The notes beneath the pieces are model-generated. The model was not told where the DNA came from and searched no databases. It worked only from the letters and a program-made list of their open reading frames with translations. A stretch of 5,428 nucleotides of DNA from Steroidobacteraceae bacterium (GTDB lineage: Bacteria; Pseudomonadota; Gammaproteobacteria; Steroidobacterales; Steroidobacteraceae). Within the stretch, counting starts at the first letter, position 1, and each line of letters begins with the position of its first letter. Below are positions 1 through 5,428 of the stretch, piece after piece. Made by a program: the position numbers and the translations under genes. The stretch lies in NCBI GenBank assembly GCA_025927665.1, contig JAICKZ010000223.1, forward strand, positions 1 to 5,428, read 5' to 3'.

Positions 1-99
1 GCTTTTTCATTTGCACATGCAATTAGAGTAGCTATTGTTGAAGCCCGCAAAGGAGTGCCATCGCAAGTGGGTCGGCTATTAGAGGTACAGGTTCAATAA
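1..99 (+). CDS. plsX: C-terminal end of phosphate acyltransferase PlsX (partial, 5' end outside window)
   Basis: Frame 1 is open from the left edge to a TAA at 97-99 and gives 32 residues, starting AFSFAHAIRVAIVEA and ending LLEVQVQ. The pattern of AFxxAI, then an acidic/basic helix, then VP and a hydrophobic stretch resembles the C-terminal helix of PlsX as I recall it from E. coli (RAFAVAI...QVPQRI). PlsX makes acyl-phosphate from acyl-ACP for phospholipid synthesis and very often lies directly upstream of fabH. The TAA shares its last A with the fabH ATG (TAATG), so the two genes are probably translationally coupled. The identification rests on a short tail plus gene order; another gene upstream of fabH is possible but less likely. 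Confidence 0.72.
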   Translation, partial: AFSFAHAIRVAIVEARKGVPSQVGRLLEVQVQ

Positions 100-1064
100 T
101 GTATTCAAAAATTGTCGGCACTGGATCATATCTTCCAGAAAAGATTCTCACCAACGCGGACTTGGAGAAACTGGTTGATACCAACGACGAATGGATTCGC
201 AGTCGTACCGGTATCGAGCGCCGTCATGTGGTTGCTGACAATGAAACTACTTGTGATTTAGCTGAACACGCTGCGCGTCGTGCTATGTCCGCTGCTGGTA
301 TTAATGCCGATGAAGTTGATTTGATCATCATCGGCACCACAACCCCTGATCAATTGTTTCCTAATGTGGGTTGTCTGCTGCAACAGCGCCTGGGTATTGG
401 TGGACCGCCCGCTATTCAAATCGAAGCGGCGTGCTCAAGTTTTATTTATGCGTTGAGTATAGCCGACAAATTCATACGTTTGGGTGATGCCAAATGTGCA
501 TTGGTAATCGGCGCAGAATGCTTGACTCGTTTAATTGATTGGTCAGATCGCAGTACCTGTGTGTTGTTTGGTGATGGTGCTGGTGCAGTGATTCTGAAGC
601 CTTCTGCGCAGCCGGGCATTATTTCTACGCATCTGCATGCGGATGGTAAATATAGTGATTTGTTGTATTACCCAACTGGCCCATCAAAAAAATTCAATCC
701 AACAGTTGCTTGCCAGACTGCGATCCAGATGAAGGGCAGCGAGGTATTCAAAGTTGCCGTCACCAAACTCGGTGGTATTGTCGATGAAACATTGGCCGCG
801 AATAATCTCGACAAATCGGCCATTGATTGGTTGGTACCGCATCAAGCTAATATGCGTATCATTCAAGCAATCGCCAAAAAGCTTGAATTACCCATGGAGC
901 GCGTCATTGTCACTGTGCACAACCAAGGCAATACTTCTGCAGCATCGGTACCGTTGGCGCTAGATACTGGTGTCCGCGATGGCCGAATCAAACCTGGTTC
1001 ATTAATATTATTAGAAGCTTTTGGAGGCGGATTTACTTGGGGTTCGGCGTTGATACGTCTTTAG
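99..1064 (+). CDS. fabH: Beta-ketoacyl-ACP synthase III (FabH)
   Basis: The 321-residue product is close to the usual FabH length (317 in E. coli) and starts with the typical YSKIVGTGSYLPE. FabH condenses acetyl-CoA (or another short acyl-CoA) with malonyl-ACP in the cytoplasm to begin type II fatty-acid synthesis. The catalytic triad is complete: Cys112 in EAACSSFIYAL, His248 in VPHQAN and Asn278 in NQGNTSAASVP. Other family marks are NDEWIRSRTGIERR (residues 29-42), FGDGAGAVIL (157-166) and the C-terminal EAFGGGFTWGSALIRL. The residue two after the catalytic cysteine is Ser114, where glycine is more common (ACSG or ACAG). The ATG overlaps the upstream TAA by one base; an AGAGG at 81-85 lies 13 bases upstream, rather far for a ribosome binding site, which fits coupling to plsX. 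The next gene is an L,D-transpeptidase, not the fabD found in the classic fab cluster. Confidence 0.97.
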   Translation: MYSKIVGTGSYLPEKILTNADLEKLVDTNDEWIRSRTGIERRHVVADNETTCDLAEHAARRAMSAAGINADEVDLIIIGTTTPDQLFPNVGCLLQQRLGIGGPPAIQIEAACSSFIYALSIADKFIRLGDAKCALVIGAECLTRLIDWSDRSTCVLFGDGAGAVILKPSAQPGIISTHLHADGKYSDLLYYPTGPSKKFNPTVACQTAIQMKGSEVFKVAVTKLGGIVDETLAANNLDKSAIDWLVPHQANMRIIQAIAKKLELPMERVIVTVHNQGNTSAASVPLALDTGVRDGRIKPGSLILLEAFGGGFTWGSALIRL

Positions 1065-1070
1065 CTTCAC

Positions 1071-1077
1071 TTGAGAG
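1071..1077 (+). promoter_or_regulatory. Ribosome binding site that decides the L,D-transpeptidase start
   Basis: TTGAGAG at 1071-1077 ends five bases before ATG 1083 and is the only purine-rich Shine-Dalgarno-like element between fabH and the next gene. A longer reading from TTG 1071 would use this same sequence as its start codon and has no such element upstream of it. ATG 1083 is therefore preferred. The motif is modest, so this is an inference. Confidence 0.6.
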
Positions 1078-1082
1078 TCAGC

Positions 1083-2051
1083 ATGTTTCGTTTGTCAGTC
1101 TTGTCTATATCTGTGTTGGCTATGACTGCTTTTGTTGCAAGCACGTGCATAGCAGCCACTTATCCCTTGCCAAAACCTGAAGATGCATTAATTGGTGAAA
1201 TGCAATTTGTCACGACTCATTACGAAGACACATTGCTGGATATCGGACGTAAATATGGTGTTGGGTACGAAGACATGATGGCGGCCAATCCTGGTGTCGA
1301 TCCATGGCTACCAGGCGAGGGGACTCACATTATTATTCCGACGCAATTTATCTTGCCAGCTGTACCAAGGGTTGGCATCGTCGTGAATATACCTGAACAT
1401 CGCATCTATTATTTTCCCAAACCTCGTCAGGGCGAAGCGGCGGTGGTGCAAACGTTTCCCGTGAGCATTGGCAAGATGGATTGGAAAACTCCACTTGGCA
1501 CTACGTATATTGCTAGTAAGGAAATGAATCCGACATGGTATCCACCAGAATCAGTACGACGAGAGCATGCAGCGGACGGTGATCCATTGCCGAAGGCCGT
1601 GCCTGCGGGCAAGGACAATCCATTGGGTAATTTTAAGATGCGTCTGGGTATTCCCGGAGGTGCATACCTTATTCATGGAACCAATAAACCCGAGGGAATC
1701 GGTATGGATGATACGCATGGCTGTATTCGCATGTTTCCTGAAGATATAGAAGTATTTTTCAAAGCAGTACCTTTGCAAACGCAAGTGCTCATCATTGATC
1801 AGCCTTTCAAGATGGGTTGGTCCGCAGATCAACTCTTCATGGAAATACACAAACCATTGTTAGACAGCGAAACGGATGACAATAAAAATCTTACTAACCT
1901 CACACGTATAGTAGTTAGTGCTACCGCACAACATAGTGCGCTGATTGATTGGAATGATGCTGAACGGATATTTCAGATCCCGTCAGGAATTCCCACGCCA
2001 GTGAAACTGCAATCACAACATCGCGACGCAAACGTATTACCGCATAATTGA
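1083..2051 (+). CDS. Periplasmic L,D-transpeptidase, LysM plus YkuD domains (ErfK/YbiS type)
   Basis: The 322-residue product begins with a Sec signal peptide (MFRLSVLSISVLAMTAF..., probable cleavage after CIA at residue 24). A LysM-like module follows at about residues 39-92 (VTTHYEDTLLDIGRKYGV, then ANPGVDPWLPGEGTHIIIP), which would bind peptidoglycan. The YkuD catalytic domain spans roughly 98-239. It holds His198 (HGTNKP) and the active-site motif THGCIRM with His212, Cys214 and Arg216; twelve residues separate His198 from Thr211, the spacing I recall for E. coli LdtB. A C-terminal tail of about 80 residues follows, starting GWSADQLFMEIHKPLL. Enzymes of this family attach Braun-type lipoproteins to the diaminopimelate of peptidoglycan, or form 3-3 cross-links. 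The convergent Lpp/OprI-like gene next door suggests the first role. The gene lies 18 bases after fabH and probably shares its transcript. ATG 1083 is chosen over TTG 1071 on ribosome-binding-site grounds. Confidence 0.93.
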   Translation: MFRLSVLSISVLAMTAFVASTCIAATYPLPKPEDALIGEMQFVTTHYEDTLLDIGRKYGVGYEDMMAANPGVDPWLPGEGTHIIIPTQFILPAVPRVGIVVNIPEHRIYYFPKPRQGEAAVVQTFPVSIGKMDWKTPLGTTYIASKEMNPTWYPPESVRREHAADGDPLPKAVPAGKDNPLGNFKMRLGIPGGAYLIHGTNKPEGIGMDDTHGCIRMFPEDIEVFFKAVPLQTQVLIIDQPFKMGWSADQLFMEIHKPLLDSETDDNKNLTNLTRIVVSATAQHSALIDWNDAERIFQIPSGIPTPVKLQSQHRDANVLPHN

Positions 2052-2062
2052 ATCGCACAAAC

Positions 2063-2092
2063 AAAAACGCCGCAGAATTCTGCGGCGTTTTG
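2063..2092. terminator. Bidirectional rho-independent terminator between ldt and lpp
   Basis: A perfect 28-base palindrome occupies 2064-2091. Its GC-rich arms ACGCCGCAG and CTGCGGCGT are separated by an AATT loop. It is flanked by five A (2063-2067) on one side and four T (2088-2091) on the other, so it forms a stem followed by a U-run when read from either strand. It starts 12 bases after the ldt stop and ends 20 bases from the lpp stop on the opposite strand, and would end both convergent transcripts. Confidence 0.92.
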
Positions 2093-2111
2093 TCTATTAA
2101 AGCAGTTCCAA

Positions 2112-2444
2112 TTACTTAGATACTGATTTCTTGAACATGCGATCCAACTTTTGGTTGGTCGCATCGCAGCAAGCTTGGCTGGCTTGAGCAGCTTGCAGAG
2201 CCTGATTAGCAGTGCTCTGAGCGCCATCTGCTGCAGACTTAGCAGAGGCTGCGGCACTGGCTGCAGAGTTAGCAGCAGTAGACGCTGAATTGGCAGCAGC
2301 CATAGCAGCAGAAGCATCTTGCTGAGCTTTAGCAGCAGCAGCCTTGGCTTCATCAATTGCTTTAGTGTCCTGGCAACCAGCACTTACGGCCAGAACCAGA
2401 GCAACTGCACCTACTTGCAACGAACGGGTGATCATCTTATTCAT
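2112..2444 (-). CDS. lpp: Lpp/OprI-family alanine-zipper outer-membrane lipoprotein
   Basis: The 110-residue product has a lipoprotein signal peptide: MNKMITR, a hydrophobic core, then SAGC with Cys24 as the predicted lipidated residue. Gln25 at +2 suits outer-membrane sorting. The mature 87 residues contain about 32 alanines, in runs such as SAAMAAANSASTAANSAA, the pattern of an alanine-zipper trimeric coiled coil as in OprI. The end, QKLDRMFKKSVSK, matches the OprI/Lpp style and finishes in lysine, the residue linked to peptidoglycan in Braun lipoprotein. The expected role is to tether the outer membrane to the cell wall. The start is backed by a strong AAGGGGAA ribosome binding site (minus strand, 2456 to 2449). 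Unusual is the adjacent pair Cys92-Cys93 near the C-terminus. The -3 position of the lipobox is Ser rather than Leu, which the family tolerates. The convergent L,D-transpeptidase gene is a likely partner. Confidence 0.9.
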   Translation of the reverse strand: MNKMITRSLQVGAVALVLAVSAGCQDTKAIDEAKAAAAKAQQDASAAMAAANSASTAANSAASAAASAKSAADGAQSTANQALQAAQASQACCDATNQKLDRMFKKSVSK

Positions 2445-2509
2445 CGTGTTCCCCTTAGTAGAAACAAAGTAACAGAACTTAAAAATTAAAAAGAAAACAA
2501 CAATCTCTT

Positions 2510-2538
2510 AGTGGAACAATCAAGACTTTAGTTCCACT
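2510..2538 (-). repeat. Stem-loop upstream of lpp, possibly in its leader
   Basis: AGTGGAAC (2510-2517) and GTTCCACT (2531-2538) are exact inverted repeats of 8 bases separated by a 13-base loop. On the minus strand this sits about 66 bases before the lpp ATG. A T-rich tract follows, but it starts more than ten bases after the stem, so this is not a standard terminator. It could be an mRNA-stabilising leader hairpin, a weak attenuator or a protein-binding site; the function is unknown. Confidence 0.6.
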
Positions 2539-2613
2539 GCGTGAGAGACCGAGTCAATCAGTCCACGCATGAGAATTGCAAGAATACAGGATTATGGGGA
2601 ATCAAGAAAATAA

Positions 2614-2622
2614 ATTATTACA
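2614..2622 (-). promoter_or_regulatory. Candidate extended -10 promoter element for lpp (weak)
   Basis: Minus-strand TGTAATAAT has the extended -10 form TGn followed by AATAAT, which matches TATAAT at five of six positions. No good -35 element stands at 16-18 bases; a TTGTCT is present but only 14 bases upstream of AATAAT. Transcription from here would give a leader of about 160 bases containing the 2510-2538 stem-loop. This is a guess that needs mapping of the transcript start. Confidence 0.2.
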
Positions 2623-2628
2623 TTGACG

Positions 2629-2685
2629 TGTCAGACAATCTGTAATTGACTGAACGCAATGTCTGACAATACTGTAGGAAACTGA
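2629..2685. repeat. Two-copy direct repeat with TGTCWGACA palindromic cores, 31-base period
   Basis: Copy 1 (2629-2653) and copy 2 (2660-2685) share, in order, TGTC, one variable base (A or T), GACAAT, CTGTA, four differing bases and ACTGA. Copy 2 has one extra A before CTGTA. Each copy starts with a 9-base odd palindrome (TGTCAGACA or TGTCTGACA), and the palindrome centres, at 2633 and 2664, are 31 bases apart, about three helical turns. This spacing and symmetry resemble paired operator sites, but no regulator can be named. Confidence 0.6.
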
Positions 2686-2772
2686 TTACTAAATCCAATA
2701 ACGGTTGTCTGTATCTTAACTCTCTATTAGTTAAAATCACACAACCTTGTTCATGGTTACTGTATGCGCTAA

Positions 2773-3168
2773 TCACCAGCAGCCGGTGCTTATAGCAGGT
2801 GTTTTATTCCCGATGTTATCAATCTTGTAAGTTCTACAAGCAGCTATATCATCGCTTTGATTACCTGCTGCAGCCGCTTGCACGGTGTAACTAGTTGCGG
2901 TTGGGGCAGAAGTAAGAGAAATCGTGTAATAACCATGTTCAGTAGTTGCAGCACTAGGATCTATCGTGAAACCTGCATACGTGCCATTAACAGTGAAATA
3001 CTTTTCTAGGTTTTGCGTGGCTTGCATCAATGCTGCTTTTGCTTCAGTACGATTAGATTTAAGAATTGACTGCCGATAACTTGGGTATGCGATTGCGGCA
3101 AGAATCGCCACAATTGCTACTGTTACCATTAACTCAATTAGCGTAAACCCAGAGTTATACTTGCGCAT
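2773..3168 (-). CDS. pilE: Type IV minor pilin PilE
   Basis: The 131-residue product has a class IVa prepilin leader, MRKYNSG, cut before Phe8. It is followed by the conserved hydrophobic helix FTLIELMVTVAIVAILAAIA, with the essential Glu at mature position 5. PilD would cleave and N-methylate it in the inner membrane. The globular part contains SYRQSILKSNRTEAKAAL after the helix and ends in a cysteine-bounded loop, Cys111 to Cys130 (ACRTYKIDNIGNKT...GCW), typical of the PilE/ComP minor pilins. PilE helps the pilus priming complex start assembly and becomes incorporated in the fibre. The start at 3168 is chosen because it gives the standard short leader and has GGAG five bases upstream; a GTG at 3210 would overlap pilY1 and add an abnormal leader. 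The gene begins 23 bases after the pilY1 stop, so the two probably share an operon. No pilY2-like gene lies between them. Confidence 0.94.
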   Translation of the reverse strand: MRKYNSGFTLIELMVTVAIVAILAAIAYPSYRQSILKSNRTEAKAALMQATQNLEKYFTVNGTYAGFTIDPSAATTEHGYYTISLTSAPTATSYTVQAAAAGNQSDDIAACRTYKIDNIGNKTPAISTGCW

Positions 3169-3173
3169 AAATT

Positions 3174-3177
3174 CTCC
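3174..3177 (-). promoter_or_regulatory. Ribosome binding site that fixes the pilE start
   Basis: Minus-strand GGAG (3177 to 3174) lies in the 23-base gap between the pilY1 stop and ATG 3168, five bases before the ATG. It supports the short class IVa leader MRKYNSG over the GTG at 3210. Confidence 0.8.
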
Positions 3178-3191
3178 AATGATGTATCGAC

Positions 3192-5428
3192 TTATCTCAG
3201 CTGGTGCCACGACTGACGACCTAACCGCAAATCCTTAACCGTGTTCGGAATTGTGCATTGTTGACCAAGTTGGCAGCTATCATCAGGGTTAAGCGCTTCA
3301 GCTGTTCCATTTCCAATGGAAAGAATATTTGTACCAGCAGCCGAAGCGCCTCCCAACATAGCTCCACCAGAATCCAAATCCAAAGCATCAAGTTTTCCGT
3401 CGCCATTAACGTCGATTACGGGCAAAGTAGATTCTTGGCCGGTTTGAGCACCAAGCGCCATTAACCAACTTAATCCCCCGGTGCCGCAAGGATCGGACGA
3501 TTGTGGGAAGAGCGTTATAAAGAATACTAACCCATTACGAACCACAGGACTGGCCACAACTCTTTCGCCGGCATAAGTACCGGATGGAGGAATTAAATCC
3601 ATGTACCATCCGTTAACTCCTGCTGGATTTTTTGAGGTTGTACGTTTTGTTTGAGTTCCAATCGCCGTCTCACTAAGAATCGTTTGAGCGCCCAAGCTGG
3701 CTCGACTCAAGATTAAATCAGTGTTAGAGCCAGTGTTGGTATCATAAAGGCCATAAAATGATTGTGGTTTTGAAGGCACCACAGTTTTATCAGTGTATTC
3801 GAGCCACTTCCCGGTACCGAACAATACAGTCATACCTTGACCATTCGGGCCGCGGATGACTTCCGGGCGTGAAGTTATTGGTTGTAAATTGTTCGAGCTG
3901 TCTTTTGCGATAAATAATGGAGTCGGCTTGCCTGCAACTGTGTAAGCAACTTTCCAGTTACTAGCACTGGTGGTATCCGTCAGATCAAACTTCCACATGT
4001 TGCCAAGCAAGTCACCCGCGTACACATAGTCTGCATTGACATCGCCGTTGTTATCAATCACCGCGACGGAGGCCAATCCATTCGGCAGACCTGTTGAACC
4101 TGCTCCAGTATCAATTTTCCTAATCAAAGTACCATTTTGTATATCGACGATATAAAGAACAGCGTGCCCGGTGGTACTCTGGACGGTATCGGTCGCATCG
4201 CTATTAACATTGTTATAGCCGTTTCCAAAGATTGCAGCCCATTTTCCATTATTCAATCTGGCGATTACTGGCTGGCTAAAGGTGTAACCCAAGTCCGAAT
4301 CTTGCTTGTCAGTAAACTCCCACAGAACTTTTGATGTTCCAAAGCTCGAAGGGTCCGTTATATCCAAGGCGTAGATGCCTTGACCTCCCTTATTAAGTCC
4401 ACCTACCAGTACGGTATGCCAGGCGTTACCATAAAACACGTCACCAGTCGTTGGTGAACCATCAACGTAATATTGATGGTTTCCGGGATAATTAGTTGCA
4501 TCTGCAAGTTTGTACAGATTTTTGAATACTGGGCTTGGGATAAACGCGAATAACTCGGAACCGCCCGATGAGCTGCCAATATCTGCATTAAACGCGTGCA
4601 GCATCCCATCGTTGGCACCAACATAAAGCGCGTTAGTCCTGCTCTTATTCGCAACAGCAAAAGCAGAATAAGGTTTTGATTCAAGAGTGTCGCTGTAATC
4701 GTAGCTCGGCGGACCAACGAAGTTGGGCGCGGAATCTATAATATCGCCTAACCTGCTATCAGCTCGTAACCGGAATTGCGAGGAAAAATTACCACACGCA
4801 CTGCCACCAGAGTTTCCAACTTCATAGGTTCTGTCGCCTCTCAAGTATTGCAGTATGCACTGTGCATTGGATGAATTCGCATCTAATTGAGTTGATCTAA
4901 TCGAGTCAGTACTAATAGTGGTCCAATCAAACGATTTGGGAGTGAACGACGCCTCTGATCCTATAGTGAAAATTTTTCTTGACGCTGGATTCGTAGGGAG
5001 TTTCGAAGAAGCTTCCCACTCCGCGCCACTGCTCGTGTCAATAGCACCCGTGGAAGTGACTTTAAATGAATAGAGAAAACCTTCCCAGGTTTGAGATTTA
5101 AATACAGCTTGATAGATACGCGTATTGGTACCCACTGATCCGCTATTTACGGCAGCTGCAGCGGCGGCGCCGGTATTCTGCAGAATTTCGTTGAACGCAG
5201 CTGACATTTGATCCTTCAAAGTAAGTGCGTTGGTTACCAGGAAGTAGTTATCCGGTACACCATCACCGTTTTTATCCCATTCGGAAGGGGTATTAGGCAT
5301 CGTGCTTAAGTCTTTATCAACGAAGCCGCCGTACTTTGCTGCATACCAAAGCGGCGATTGCAACAGTTCTGCCCCCGGGGTGCTGCCAACTGTAAAAGTG
5401 CGGGTTGTAGTGATCGGTTGCAAAGGCC
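3192..5428 (-). CDS. pilY1: Type IV pilus tip/biogenesis protein PilY1, C-terminal part (5' end outside window)
   Basis: The frame is open from the right edge (the first complete codons read Pro-Leu) to TAA 3194-3192, about 744 codons. The apparent start at 5423 is an internal TTG leucine codon; that Leu is residue 1 below. The visible part is the C-terminal PilC/PilY1 beta-propeller domain; the N-terminal signal peptide and any vWA domain would lie upstream, off the window. Family marks are DKNGDGVPDNYF (50-61), LRGDR (194-198), LGDIIDSAPNFVG (225-237), LYVGANDGMLHAF (266-278), GGQGIYALDITDP (346-358), YVYAGDLLGNMWKFDL (466-481), FGTGKW (535-540) and the terminal GRQSWHQLR. Three aspartate-rich, calcium-loop-like motifs are at 50-58, 457-465 (DNNGDVNAD) and 671-679 (DVNGDGKLD). 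The middle one matches the position of the calcium site that controls pilus extension and retraction in P. aeruginosa PilY1. The protein acts at the pilus tip or cell surface with the minor pilins; pilE follows directly. Confidence 0.95.
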   Translation of the reverse strand, partial: PLQPITTTRTFTVGSTPGAELLQSPLWYAAKYGGFVDKDLSTMPNTPSEWDKNGDGVPDNYFLVTNALTLKDQMSAAFNEILQNTGAAAAAAVNSGSVGTNTRIYQAVFKSQTWEGFLYSFKVTSTGAIDTSSGAEWEASSKLPTNPASRKIFTIGSEASFTPKSFDWTTISTDSIRSTQLDANSSNAQCILQYLRGDRTYEVGNSGGSACGNFSSQFRLRADSRLGDIIDSAPNFVGPPSYDYSDTLESKPYSAFAVANKSRTNALYVGANDGMLHAFNADIGSSSGGSELFAFIPSPVFKNLYKLADATNYPGNHQYYVDGSPTTGDVFYGNAWHTVLVGGLNKGGQGIYALDITDPSSFGTSKVLWEFTDKQDSDLGYTFSQPVIARLNNGKWAAIFGNGYNNVNSDATDTVQSTTGHAVLYIVDIQNGTLIRKIDTGAGSTGLPNGLASVAVIDNNGDVNADYVYAGDLLGNMWKFDLTDTTSASNWKVAYTVAGKPTPLFIAKDSSNNLQPITSRPEVIRGPNGQGMTVLFGTGKWLEYTDKTVVPSKPQSFYGLYDTNTGSNTDLILSRASLGAQTILSETAIGTQTKRTTSKNPAGVNGWYMDLIPPSGTYAGERVVASPVVRNGLVFFITLFPQSSDPCGTGGLSWLMALGAQTGQESTLPVIDVNGDGKLDALDLDSGGAMLGGASAAGTNILSIGNGTAEALNPDDSCQLGQQCTIPNTVKDLRLGRQSWHQLR

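Larger units (their letters stand above)
2445..2772. other. Non-coding region between pilE and lpp (328 bases)
   Basis: No convincing gene is present on either strand. The region holds the lpp ribosome binding site, an A/T-rich leader (about 2461-2510), a stem-loop at 2510-2538 and a two-copy direct repeat at 2629-2685. No strong -35/-10 pair could be assigned for lpp. Downstream of the pilE stop there is only weak nested pairing (GGTTGT 2703-2708 with ACAACC 2741-2746, enclosing TTAAC 2716-2720 with GTTAA 2730-2734) without a U-run, so no clear pilE terminator is visible. Confidence 0.75.

Noticed and set aside
1071..1082. TTG at 1071 as the start of the L,D-transpeptidase, adding four residues
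   Set aside because: The TTG lies inside the likely ribosome binding site of ATG 1083, and no such site precedes it. Starting at 1083 gives a cleaner signal peptide.
1713..1733. Thr instead of Ser before HGC in the L,D-transpeptidase motif (THGCIRM)
   Set aside because: The family motif allows Ser or Thr here, and the other catalytic residues are present, so this is not a defect.
1973..2383. Leucine-rich 136-residue open frame overlapping lpp on the same strand
   Set aside because: It is the frame-shifted reading of the alanine-codon-rich lpp gene and runs through the terminator; GC-A/GC-T repeats read as leucine codons in this frame.
2703..2746. Possible pilE terminator from nested inverted repeats
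   Set aside because: The arms are only five or six bases, largely A/T, widely spaced, and there is no U-run after them on the pilE strand.
3169..3210. GTG at 3210 as the pilE start, adding 14 residues
   Set aside because: It overlaps the end of pilY1 and gives an abnormally long prepilin leader. ATG 3168 has GGAG at the right distance and a standard seven-residue leader.
5152..5170. GC-rich alanine-codon run in pilY1 (six alanines, residues 86-91) as a possible expansion repeat
   Set aside because: The codons are mixed GCT/GCA/GCC/GCG and the run lies in a low-complexity linker before a conserved family segment, so it is not a simple-sequence tract likely to slip.
5421..5423. TTG at 5423 as a real pilY1 start
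   Set aside because: The frame stays open to the window edge, and the PilY1 N-terminal region is missing, so this is an internal leucine codon of a cut gene.

Overview
The window looks like chromosomal DNA from a gammaproteobacterium with fairly low GC content. Three things point there: a plsX-fabH junction, an OprI/Lpp-type alanine-zipper outer-membrane lipoprotein beside an ErfK/YbiS-type L,D-transpeptidase, and a pilY1-pilE pair from a type IVa pilus minor-pilin cluster. The genus cannot be named from the sequence alone. I see no insertion sequence, integrase, tRNA, rRNA or CRISPR array.

Layout. Bases 1-99 hold the last 32 codons of an upstream gene, most likely plsX; its stop overlaps the fabH start by one base. 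fabH (99-1064) encodes beta-ketoacyl-ACP synthase III with an intact Cys-His-Asn triad. A LysM plus YkuD L,D-transpeptidase (1083-2051) follows after 18 bases in the same direction, so plsX-fabH-ldt probably form one transcript. A perfect 28-base palindrome at 2064-2091 is a strong bidirectional terminator. On the other strand, converging on it, is a small alanine-zipper lipoprotein of the Lpp/OprI family (2112-2444). A 328-base non-coding stretch (2445-2772) carries its leader, a stem-loop and a two-copy direct repeat. Upstream on the minus strand lie pilE (2773-3168) and the C-terminal part of pilY1 (3192 to beyond the right edge), which look co-transcribed in the order pilY1-pilE.

How the parts work together. 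plsX and fabH act at the start of phospholipid and fatty-acid synthesis. The L,D-transpeptidase and the lipoprotein are a plausible enzyme-substrate pair: the enzyme would join the C-terminal lysine of the lipoprotein to peptidoglycan, tethering the outer membrane to the wall. PilY1 and PilE belong to the priming and tip complex of the type IVa pilus. The genes are recognisable members of known families and I found no clear new system. The points most worth checking are the enzyme-substrate pairing, the 31-base-spaced repeat upstream of the lipoprotein gene, the adjacent cysteine pair in the lipoprotein, and the absence of fabD after fabH.
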